A DNA stretch of 5,495 nt from an uncultured Clostridia bacterium (GTDB lineage Bacteria > Bacillota > Clostridia > Oscillospirales > CAG-272). Position 1 is the first letter of the stretch, and every line of letters begins with the position of its first letter. A model generated the notes under the pieces. It saw only the letters and a list, made by a program, of their open reading frames with translations. It searched no databases and had not been told where the DNA came from. This document shows positions 1-5,495 of the stretch, in pieces. The translations under genes and the position numbers were made by a program. The stretch is from contig CANQMJ010000151.1 of the NCBI GenBank assembly GCA_947624945.1, forward strand, positions 1 through 5,495, read 5' to 3'.

Positions 1-31
1 GGCGAAACGCACGGCCTTCTCTTTTTGCCAA

Positions 32-68
32 GCTTTTTCTCTTGGCCTTTTGCTCCAAGAGAAAAAGC
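32..68. repeat. Perfect 14-bp inverted repeat, 9-nt loop
   Basis: The arm GCTTTTTCTCTTGG (32-45) is the exact reverse complement of CCAAGAGAAAAAGC (55-68), with a 9-base loop. No T-run follows the right arm on either strand, so it is not a convincing intrinsic terminator. A further CCAAG at 28-32 could pair with the CTTGG at 41-45 instead of the right arm, giving two mutually exclusive hairpins. It may be a dispersed palindromic element or a remnant of processing or termination structure; the sequence alone does not decide. Confidence 0.6.
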
Positions 69-88
69 GGACTATGGAAACGTACAAA

Positions 89-118
89 TTTCGCCCGCCG
101 GGAAAAAGGCGGGCGAAA
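89..118. repeat. Perfect 11-bp GC-rich inverted repeat, 8-nt loop
   Basis: The arm TTTCGCCCGCC (89-99) pairs exactly with GGCGGGCGAAA (108-118) across an 8-base loop. The core is eight consecutive G-C pairs, so the folded form should be very stable in RNA. The following bases are only weakly T-rich on either strand (ACTTTTC on plus, TTTG on minus), so it would be a poor terminator by itself. It might act as a backup terminator or as an RNA 3'-end barrier for the transporter transcript, or belong to a gene left of the window. Confidence 0.55.
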
Positions 119-151
119 ACTTTTCACAACTGTTGCCACGCTTTTTGCGTC

Positions 152-180
152 AAAAAAGGAGGTCTCCCGACCTCCTTTTT
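152..180 (-). terminator. Intrinsic terminator of the ABC transporter gene
   Basis: A 12-bp perfect stem (153-164 with 169-180) has a 4-base loop and a GC-rich core GGAGGTC/GACCTCC. Read on the minus strand it begins five bases after the transporter stop codon and ends in a run of six T (157-152). Read on the plus strand it also ends in TTTTT (176-180), so it could work in both directions and stop a convergent gene entering from the left. Confidence 0.9.
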
Positions 181-184
181 ATTC

Positions 185-3175
185 TCACTCCGTGCGAAGC
201 GCCACGACCGGATCCTTCTTCGCCGCCAGCTTCGCGGGGATAAGTCCCGCTATCAGCGTCAGCGACATGCTGATTATGACGAGTATCACCGCTCCCTGCC
301 ACGGCAGGACGGCGCCGATGTTCTGTATATCCGTCAGCGCGCGGATTATAATGTTTATCGGTATGCATAAGAGCAGCGTCGACAGTATGCCTATCATGCC
401 GGACGCAAATCCGACGATGAGAGTCTCCGCGTTGAACACGCGCGACACGTCGCGCTTCGACGCGCCGATGGAGCGAAGTATGCCGATCTCCTTCGTGCGT
501 TCGAGCACCGAGATATAGGTGATTATGCCTATCATTATCGACGACACGACGAGCGACACCGCGACAAATGCGATGAGCACATACGTTATCGCATTGAGTA
601 TCGTCGTTATCGACGACATCAGAAGCGCCACATAGTCCGTGTACGTTATCTCGTCGCCCTCGCCGACAGAATCGTTGTAGTCGCCGATGACGCCCGATAT
701 CGCGTCCTTGTCTGCGAACGTTGCCGCGTAAATGTAGATGGCGGACGGCGAATCCCTGTCGACTATGCCGAGCAGGTCGAGATTGTCCTCATACGTCGAA
801 TCCGATACCTGACGCGGGACGTGGTTTTCATATATGAGCGCGTAATGCTCCGCCGTCATTTCAAGCGTATCGAGCATCGCGGACAGCGTGTCTACCGGCA
901 GCGCGCCGAGCTGTTCTTCGACGCCGGCGGCATATTCGCTGCGCACGCGTTCCTCAACTGACTCGCGCACATAGCCGAACAGCGTCTCGTCCGACATATC
1001 GGCGAGCATGGACGCGTACTCCGGGTACTCGGTCTTTATCATTTCCTCGACAGCCGCTCTGTCGAGCGTCGCCATGTACTGCTCGACAGCGCCGTTCACG
1101 TATTCGTCTGTTGGGGAAGATACGAGTTCGACGTATATCGCCGCGCGCTCCGACGTCGACAGCGTCTTGATGTATTCGTCGACGGCGGACTTTATCTCAG
1201 TCTCGTCGGGCTCCTCCTCGTCCTCGACGGGGAACGGCAGCGACGTTATCACGTCGACCGCGGGGTCGGCAAGCTGCGCCTTCACGATGTCGCGCGTCGC
1301 CGTTTCATCGATGATGTAATCGGTGAGCGCCGTCGTGTACCCTATCGAGCCCGCGATCGCGGTCGATACGGCGTCCGGATTCGGACGCACGATGCCGGAT
1401 ATTTTCAGTTCGACGCCCTTTTCAAACACCGTCGACAGACCGAGCTCCGTCTCCGTCATATCGACGTAAGCGCCGCTCGCGGGGTCCTCCGCGTACTTGT
1501 CCGCCGATATCACGAGCCGCATCGTGCGGGAGCACATATCTTCGAACGACCACGGGCCGTTGTCGTTATGTATCTCCTCGCCGTTCTGCATCGCGACGAA
1601 CGAATCCGACATCTCCTGCGATGTGATGAGTCCGAGCGAGTAAAGCACGAGGTCGGAGAGGCGGTTATTGTAGTCGACGACGAGTATGACCTCGTCATAG
1701 CTGTCGGGCCATTCGCCGTAGAGAAGGTCGTACTGCTCGCGCAGAAGCGGACTTACGAGCCCTTCGTCTTTCCCGTTGCTGTCAGGCGGCAGAAGCTCGT
1801 CCCACACGTTGACGCCAGACATCATCTGCGACGTCATCGACGAATTCGCGAACATGCTCGACATTATGTCCGAGCTGCCGCCGCCCGCGTCCGTCATCAT
1901 GTTCTGCATCATGGCGGTCGCGTCCGCACGTACTATTTTGCCGTCCTTATCCTTGACGTAGATGTTGAGCGGCACGTCGTACTCGTACATTATCGAGCTT
2001 GCGTAATCGTCGAGCGGACGCTCGCCGTCCTTTTCGGTCTCAATATACGTCTTAAACGCGGACAGGTTGTTCTTCGTCATCTCGACCGAGTTTAACGCGT
2101 TGATGAAGTCGTACATCATATTGTTCGCGTACACGTACTCGCCGAGCTCCTCGTCCGTCTTGGGCGCGTTGTCGGAGCCGCCCTCCGCAGTCCTGTTGAA
2201 GAGGCTCCCTATATCGACCGACTCCGCTTGTAATGCTATCGGGTACGAGGACAGCGTGTCCTCCTGCACCTGATCTATATAGAGGCTTATGCCGTTCGAC
2301 AGCGACAGTATGAGCGCGATGCCTATTATGCCTATCGAGCCCGCGAACGAGGTCAAAAACGTGCGCGTTTTCTTCGTAAGAAGGTTGTTGCACGACAGCG
2401 ACAGCGCGGTGAGAAAGCTCATCGACGTGTGCTTTTTCTTGTCCTCTTTCCGCTGCGCCTTCGTCCTCGGCTCGGCGTGCTGCGTCATATCCTCTTTTTT
2501 GACCGGGTCGGTGTCGGACTGTATCTCGCCGTCGAGCAGACGCACGATACGCGTCGCGTACTGCTCGGCGAGGTCGGGGTTGTGCGTGACCATGATGATG
2601 AGGCGGTCCGACGATATCTCCTTCAGTATCTCCATTATCTGAACGGAGTTTTCGGAGTCGAGCGCACCCGTCGGTTCGTCGGCGAGAAGTATCTCGGGGT
2701 CGTTGACGAGTGCGCGCGCTATCGCCACGCGCTGCATCTGTCCGCCCGACATCTGGTTCGGCTTTTTCGAAAGCTGGTCGCCGAGTCCGACGCGTTCGAG
2801 CGCCTCCTTCGCGCGGCGGCGGCGCTCCGACTTCGACACGCCCGACAGTGTCAGCGCGAGCTCGACGTTGGAGAGCACCGTCTGATGCGGGATGAGGTTA
2901 TAGGACTGGAATACGAAGCCGATGCTGTGGTTGCGGTACGCGTCCCAGTCCGCGTCGGAGAAGTCGGCGGTCGGACGTCCGTTTATGGACAGCTCGCCCG
3001 ACGTGTATCTGTCAAGTCCGCCGATGATGTTGAGCAGCGTCGTCTTACCGCAGCCGGACGGTCCGAGCACCGCAACGAACTCGCTTTTGCGGAACTCGAT
3101 ATCGACGCCTTTGAGCGCGTGTACGACGGTGTCGCCGGACACGTAATCCTTCGATATATTATTTAATCTTAACAA
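185..3175 (-). CDS. MacB-like ABC transporter, fused ATPase and FtsX-type permease with giant extracellular domain
   Basis: This is a single-chain ABC exporter half, expected to dimerise in the cytoplasmic membrane. The ATPase occupies about residues 1-225: Walker A GPSGCGKT (38-45), Q-loop Q90, signature MSGGQ (142-146), Walker B ILLADEP with E167, and H-loop H198. A charged linker (about 222-265) leads to membrane segment 1 (about 273-296), an extracellular domain of about 555 residues, then segments 2-4 (about 858-888, 914-946, 961-981). The coupling motif LERTKEIGILRSIGA (891-905) and the tail KDPVVALRTE are typical of the MacB/FtsX permease family. The start is TTG: a TAA in the same frame directly precedes it, a GGGGGA site sits 7 bases upstream, and the next Met is residue 142, past Walker A. 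The extracellular part contains a Met-rich stretch (421-452) and an acidic helical insertion (about 655-780). MacB-type proteins act as mechanotransmitters rather than channels through the membrane; many export peptides or give resistance to them. The substrate here is unknown, and no membrane-fusion protein gene is seen. Confidence 0.95.
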   Translation of the reverse strand: MLRLNNISKDYVSGDTVVHALKGVDIEFRKSEFVAVLGPSGCGKTTLLNIIGGLDRYTSGELSINGRPTADFSDADWDAYRNHSIGFVFQSYNLIPHQTVLSNVELALTLSGVSKSERRRRAKEALERVGLGDQLSKKPNQMSGGQMQRVAIARALVNDPEILLADEPTGALDSENSVQIMEILKEISSDRLIIMVTHNPDLAEQYATRIVRLLDGEIQSDTDPVKKEDMTQHAEPRTKAQRKEDKKKHTSMSFLTALSLSCNNLLTKKTRTFLTSFAGSIGIIGIALILSLSNGISLYIDQVQEDTLSSYPIALQAESVDIGSLFNRTAEGGSDNAPKTDEELGEYVYANNMMYDFINALNSVEMTKNNLSAFKTYIETEKDGERPLDDYASSIMYEYDVPLNIYVKDKDGKIVRADATAMMQNMMTDAGGGSSDIMSSMFANSSMTSQMMSGVNVWDELLPPDSNGKDEGLVSPLLREQYDLLYGEWPDSYDEVILVVDYNNRLSDLVLYSLGLITSQEMSDSFVAMQNGEEIHNDNGPWSFEDMCSRTMRLVISADKYAEDPASGAYVDMTETELGLSTVFEKGVELKISGIVRPNPDAVSTAIAGSIGYTTALTDYIIDETATRDIVKAQLADPAVDVITSLPFPVEDEEEPDETEIKSAVDEYIKTLSTSERAAIYVELVSSPTDEYVNGAVEQYMATLDRAAVEEMIKTEYPEYASMLADMSDETLFGYVRESVEERVRSEYAAGVEEQLGALPVDTLSAMLDTLEMTAEHYALIYENHVPRQVSDSTYEDNLDLLGIVDRDSPSAIYIYAATFADKDAISGVIGDYNDSVGEGDEITYTDYVALLMSSITTILNAITYVLIAFVAVSLVVSSIMIGIITYISVLERTKEIGILRSIGASKRDVSRVFNAETLIVGFASGMIGILSTLLLCIPINIIIRALTDIQNIGAVLPWQGAVILVIISMSLTLIAGLIPAKLAAKKDPVVALRTE

Positions 3176-3182
3176 TTATATA

Positions 3183-3188
3183 TCCCCC
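3183..3188 (-). promoter_or_regulatory. Ribosome binding site that fixes the TTG start of the transporter
   Basis: GGGGGA on the minus strand lies 7 bases before the TTG at 3175-3173. It is a G-rich but imperfect match to GGAGG. With the TAA stop codon immediately before the TTG in the same frame, and the conserved first strand of the ATPase (LRLNNISKDY) directly after it, this settles the start. The site is weaker than the kinase gene's AAAGGAGG, and together with TTG suggests modest translation. Confidence 0.7.
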
Positions 3189-3212
3189 GAATCGATGCAT
3201 TATTCCCGATAC

Positions 3213-3242
3213 ACTATACCGCCAAACGGAGCGATTTGTCAA
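3213..3242 (-). promoter_or_regulatory. Sigma-A type promoter for the ABC transporter gene
   Basis: On the minus strand a perfect -35 box TTGACA (3242-3237) is followed after 18 bases by TATAGT (3218-3213), a 5/6 match to the -10 consensus. Transcription should start near 3206, giving a leader of about 30 bases before the TTG codon. The promoter lies downstream of two terminators that end the kinase transcript, so the transporter can be expressed independently. Confidence 0.8.
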
Positions 3243-3252
3243 GCGGTTGCGG

Positions 3253-3285
3253 CGATAATTCGCGCAATGTTCACAATTATCTCAC
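3253..3285 (-). promoter_or_regulatory. Candidate operator upstream of the transporter promoter
   Basis: Just upstream of the -35 box the minus strand shows GTGA (3285-3282), GTGA (3274-3271) and GCGA (3263-3260), each exactly 11 bases apart. An 11-bp period is the hallmark of direct-repeat sites for OmpR/PhoB-type response regulators. Overlapping this is a dyad with 7-bp arms, GATAATT (3253-3259) and AATTATC (3274-3280), separated by 14 bases. Either could be a regulator site at an activating position. The motifs are short, so chance is a real possibility, and the two readings are alternatives. Confidence 0.35.
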
Positions 3286-3304
3286 CCAGTTAGGCATAGT
3301 GATG

Positions 3305-3327
3305 AAAAAGTCCGCGAAGCGGACTTT
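3305..3327 (-). terminator. Second intrinsic terminator after the kinase gene
   Basis: A 9-bp perfect stem (3307-3315 with 3319-3327) closes on a 3-base loop; the core is GTCCGC/GCGGAC. On the minus strand it ends in TTTTT (3309-3305). On the plus strand it is followed by the weaker tract CGATTTTG, so some activity in that direction is possible. It is the second of a tandem pair isolating the kinase transcript from the transporter promoter. Confidence 0.75.
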
Positions 3328-3359
3328 CGATTTTGTACTCTACTGCCACAGCGCAAAGC

Positions 3360-3407
3360 AAAAACGCATATACGCCGCCGTGTCCCGACGGCGGCGTATA
3401 TGCGTTT
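3360..3407 (-). terminator. Intrinsic terminator of the histidine kinase gene
   Basis: The arms 3362-3381 and 3388-3407 are perfect reverse complements over 20 bp, with a 6-base loop. On the minus strand the stem starts 17 bases after the kinase stop codon and ends in TTTTT (3364-3360). The inner part is GC-rich (CGCCGCCG against CGGCGGCG), the outer part AT-rich. The stem is unusually long and perfect for a terminator, so it may also protect the 3' end of the mRNA. Confidence 0.85.
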
Positions 3408-3424
3408 GACTCATGCTTCTATAT

Positions 3425-5455
3425 TTATTGCGGTAAAGCGGGACCGTCTTTTCTCTCGAACCACAGCGTCGCGCGGAACAGGTCGCCGTCTGTGCTTATG
3501 TCGAGCAGCGCGCCCTCGAGCTGCGCGAGGCTGTTCGCTATCGACAGTCCGAGTCCGCTGCCCTCCGTGTGCCTCGACGCGTCGCCGCGCACAAATCTCT
3601 CCGTCAGCTCATCGCCCCGCGCCGTTATCGGCTCGCGCGATATGTTGCGCAGCGATATCCCCGCGTAGCCGTCGCTCAAAACGAGGTCGAGATACACCCT
3701 CGTCCCCGGCATCGAATACTTCTGCACGTTCGACATCAGATTGTCTATTATGCGCGAGGTGTGATTGCCGTCCGCCATGACGTAGACGGGCGCGTCCGAA
3801 TTGCGCACGACGAGCACGAGCCCGCATTTTTCGAGCCGCTCCTCATACTCCCCCACCGTCTGCTCGACGAGCACGGACAGGTCGCACATTTCAAGGTCGA
3901 CGTGCATCACGCCCGACGACGCCTTCGACGCGTAGATGAGGTCGTCGGTCAGGCGGCGCAGCTTGTCGGACTGACGCTCGAGCACCTCGATATAGCTTTT
4001 CGCGTCCTCGTTTTCAATGTCGCACTGTTTGAGCAGGTCGATGTAGTTGACGATGGACGTCAGCGGCGTCTTTAAGTCGTGAGACACGTTCGTTATCAGC
4101 TCCGTCTTGAACCGCTCGCCCTTCATGCGCTCCTCGACCGCGTTCGCTATACCGTCCCCGATACGGCCCAGCGTCTCGGCGTGCTTTCTGAAATCGCCGT
4201 GGAAGCTCTTTACGTCGACGCGGTACGACAGATCCCCCGACGCTATCCTGCGTCCCGCCGCCAAAAGCCTCGACATCATATATGCGCGCCAGCACGCATA
4301 CACGGTGAGCGCAATACCCAAAAGCAGGCACAGCATGAACGCGACGCCGTAATCCCACGAGTTTGCGCCGATCATTAAAATGATGATACTTAAGAAAATG
4401 AGGAACACGGACACGAGCAGCGTGCGCCAGAACGTCGGTATGAACTGCAGCACTCGCCATACGCAGCGCGCGATCCTGTATAAGAGCGTATTCTTTATGA
4501 ACACCCTCGACTTGAACCGCGACACGACCGTCATCATGACGCCGAGCGCTATCGGCGTAAATACCGTGAGCGCGCACGTTATGAAAATGGTAATTGCCGC
4601 GTCCCACATATAGTACATGTATCCCCATCGTATATCGTCGACGAGGTTGTAGAGCAGCGCCATGCCCAATACGACCGCCGCCGCGAACGCTATGACGAAC
4701 GCGAGCGGCACTCTGTCGAGCCTCGATACGACGACGCCGTCGACGCCGCGTCTGTGACCCGCCGCCGCGAGCAGGAATGCTGTCGAGAGAAGGAACAGCA
4801 CGGCTCCGACCGCCGCCGCGATATAGAACACAGCCCCGTACGAGTACATGAATGCCCAGAAATCGAGCGCGCGCTCGATGATGTCGCCTCGTCCCGTGTT
4901 CTCATAGTAGTAGACGGTGAGCTCGAGCAGCCCCGTTTTGTCGTCGAATATATCGTGTTTGGACATGCCCGCGGTGAACTCACCATAATAGTCCGTCGGG
5001 TATTCGTCCGGTCCGTAATGCGCGAATATGGTGTAATCGTCGGGATAGCCGAGCGTCAGATCCGCAGTCTCCGCCCTGCCGAACGACTTTTCATATACGG
5101 CGTCAATACAGTTCCCGCTCCCGTCCTTTATGCGCGTGTCGAACAGGATGCGCGATTTGTTCCGTATCGTGAAGCCGAAGCTCTTTCCGTACGACAGCGC
5201 GCCTATATCTTCGTCGGTATAGCACATCGTCCTTGCAGTTTCCCTGTACGTCCTCGACGACAGCTCGTACATGAAATTGTACGCAAATTCGTCGAGCAAG
5301 CTCTCGCGCACGTCCTCGTACGTGTGACTGTCGCAGCCGGCCCATGTCCTGTATATCGCCGCCGCTGTGTTCATCACCGCGACCGTCAGCGATACCGCCG
5401 CGACTACGAGCGCGAGCGCCTTAAACAGCGCCGAACCTCTTAACCTGTTTACCAT
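3425..5455 (-). CDS. Membrane sensor histidine kinase, six predicted membrane segments
   Basis: This is a class I sensor kinase that should autophosphorylate on His and pass the phosphate to a response regulator. Hydrophobicity suggests a first membrane segment at about 8-30, an outside sensor region of about 170 residues (31-203, with Cys at 41, 78 and 116), then five segments at about 206-232, 249-272, 283-310, 345-363 and 369-389. A HAMP-like linker follows (about 392-446), then the HisKA dimerisation domain with the H-box NVSHDLKTPLTSI (H459). The ATP-binding domain shows an N-box DNLMSNVQKYS (N576), an F-box ERFVRGDASR and a G2 box GSGLGLSIA (632-640). The usual DxGxG motif of the G1 box is not seen; the matching position reads LRNISREPITARGDELTERF. 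I recall the same NIS...ELTERFVRGD pattern in other Firmicutes kinases, so the protein is probably active. The ATG start has an ideal ribosome binding site. The signal is unknown; the transporter next door suggests an envelope stress or a peptide. Confidence 0.95.
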   Translation of the reverse strand: MVNRLRGSALFKALALVVAAVSLTVAVMNTAAAIYRTWAGCDSHTYEDVRESLLDEFAYNFMYELSSRTYRETARTMCYTDEDIGALSYGKSFGFTIRNKSRILFDTRIKDGSGNCIDAVYEKSFGRAETADLTLGYPDDYTIFAHYGPDEYPTDYYGEFTAGMSKHDIFDDKTGLLELTVYYYENTGRGDIIERALDFWAFMYSYGAVFYIAAAVGAVLFLLSTAFLLAAAGHRRGVDGVVVSRLDRVPLAFVIAFAAAVVLGMALLYNLVDDIRWGYMYYMWDAAITIFITCALTVFTPIALGVMMTVVSRFKSRVFIKNTLLYRIARCVWRVLQFIPTFWRTLLVSVFLIFLSIIILMIGANSWDYGVAFMLCLLLGIALTVYACWRAYMMSRLLAAGRRIASGDLSYRVDVKSFHGDFRKHAETLGRIGDGIANAVEERMKGERFKTELITNVSHDLKTPLTSIVNYIDLLKQCDIENEDAKSYIEVLERQSDKLRRLTDDLIYASKASSGVMHVDLEMCDLSVLVEQTVGEYEERLEKCGLVLVVRNSDAPVYVMADGNHTSRIIDNLMSNVQKYSMPGTRVYLDLVLSDGYAGISLRNISREPITARGDELTERFVRGDASRHTEGSGLGLSIANSLAQLEGALLDISTDGDLFRATLWFERKDGPALPQ

Positions 5456-5463
5456 TTTTGTCG

Positions 5464-5471
5464 CCTCCTTT
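5464..5471 (-). promoter_or_regulatory. Strong ribosome binding site of the kinase gene
   Basis: AAAGGAGG on the minus strand lies 8 bases before the ATG at 5455-5453. This is a near-perfect anti-16S match and supports that ATG as the start. It sits inside the 18-bp gap after the stop of the preceding frame, as expected for two genes read from one transcript. Confidence 0.85.
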
Positions 5472-5473
5472 GG

Positions 5474-5495
5474 TCAGTTTTTCTCGCCGCCCCGG
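5474..5495 (-). CDS. 3' end of the upstream gene, probably a response regulator (partial)
   Basis: Only the last codons are in the window. One minus-strand frame reads RGGEKN and stops at TGA (5476-5474), 18 bases before the kinase ATG. A kinase gene with such a short upstream gap usually follows its response regulator, and a short polar tail of this kind is compatible with the end of an OmpR-type regulator, but six residues cannot prove it. Another frame stays open until a TAA that overlaps the kinase start (ending RRRQKW), so the true frame is not certain. The identity is inferred from context. Confidence 0.4.

Larger units (their letters stand above)
1..151. other. Non-coding left edge with two strong inverted repeats
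   Basis: This stretch lies beyond the terminator of the transporter gene and holds no gene that I can support. It contains two perfect inverted repeats, listed separately, in a sequence of alternating A-runs, T-runs and GC clusters. Several frames are open across it on both strands, including a GTG-started minus-strand frame from 139 to the edge. None has a ribosome binding site or a recognisable protein sequence, and all run through the palindromes. It is probably an intergenic region whose neighbour to the left is outside the window. Confidence 0.6.

Noticed and set aside
1..139. Minus-strand frame from GTG at 139, open for 46 codons to the window edge
   Set aside because: No ribosome binding site, starts just after a strong terminator with no visible promoter, and its basic, low-complexity translation is set by the A-runs and the palindromes.
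42..518. 158-codon plus-strand frame crossing the left edge and the transporter's C-terminus
   Set aside because: It runs through both palindromes and the terminator and then lies opposite the conserved FtsX-type tail, so it is a shadow.
1568..2095. 175-codon plus-strand frame opposite the extracellular domain
   Set aside because: His-, Arg- and Val-rich shadow with no domain or homology pattern; the minus-strand frame is continuous from ATPase to permease here.
2429..3166. 245-codon open frame on the plus strand opposite the ATPase domain
   Set aside because: It mirrors the highly conserved ABC ATPase on the other strand, has an Arg/Val/His-rich composition typical of antisense frames in GC-rich genes, and matches no protein pattern that I recognise.
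3176..3424. Riboswitch or T-box in the intergenic region
   Set aside because: The structure there is explained by two terminators; the transporter leader is only about 30 bases and contains no hairpin that could serve as an aptamer.
4754..5443. 229-codon open frame on the plus strand opposite the kinase sensor region
   Set aside because: Arg- and Val-rich shadow of the real kinase gene, with no recognisable domain; explained by strong codon bias on the minus strand.
1..5495. Mobile element, CRISPR array or defence system
   Set aside because: No transposase, integrase, evenly spaced repeats or terminal repeats were found, and both genes belong to recognisable signalling and transport families.

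Overview
This window looks like chromosomal DNA from a fairly GC-rich member of the Firmicutes, most likely an uncultured gut-type Clostridia. The reasons are strong GGAGG-type ribosome binding sites, compact intrinsic terminators, and two proteins of styles common there: a polytopic HAMP/HisKA kinase, and an ATPase-permease fusion ending in a typical FtsX/MacB tail. This taxonomic call is inference from style; no marker gene is present.

All real genes lie on the minus strand and are described here right to left, in the direction of transcription. At the right edge (5474-5495) are the last codons of an upstream gene, by context probably the response regulator. After an 18-bp gap with a perfect ribosome binding site comes a 676-residue sensor histidine kinase (5455-3425). 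Its stop codon is followed by two intrinsic terminators (3360-3407 and 3305-3327). Next is a clear sigma-A type promoter (TTGACA, 18 bp, TATAGT; 3213-3242), with repeated motifs just upstream of it that could be an operator. A 996-residue ABC transporter follows (3175-185), with ATPase and permease in one chain and a TTG start codon. It is closed by a terminator at 152-180. The remaining 150 bases at the left edge hold two strong inverted repeats and no supportable gene.

The likely logic is a sense-and-respond module. The kinase, and presumably the regulator just outside the window, would detect an envelope signal and control the transporter through the separate intergenic promoter. This parallels the layout of Bce-type peptide-sensing modules, but the transporter is a fused MacB-like protein with four membrane segments and a very large extracellular domain, and no membrane-fusion partner is visible. 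I see no mobile element, CRISPR array, tRNA or rRNA. The module is of a recognisable kind; its substrate, its signal and the role of the odd extracellular segments cannot be read from the sequence.
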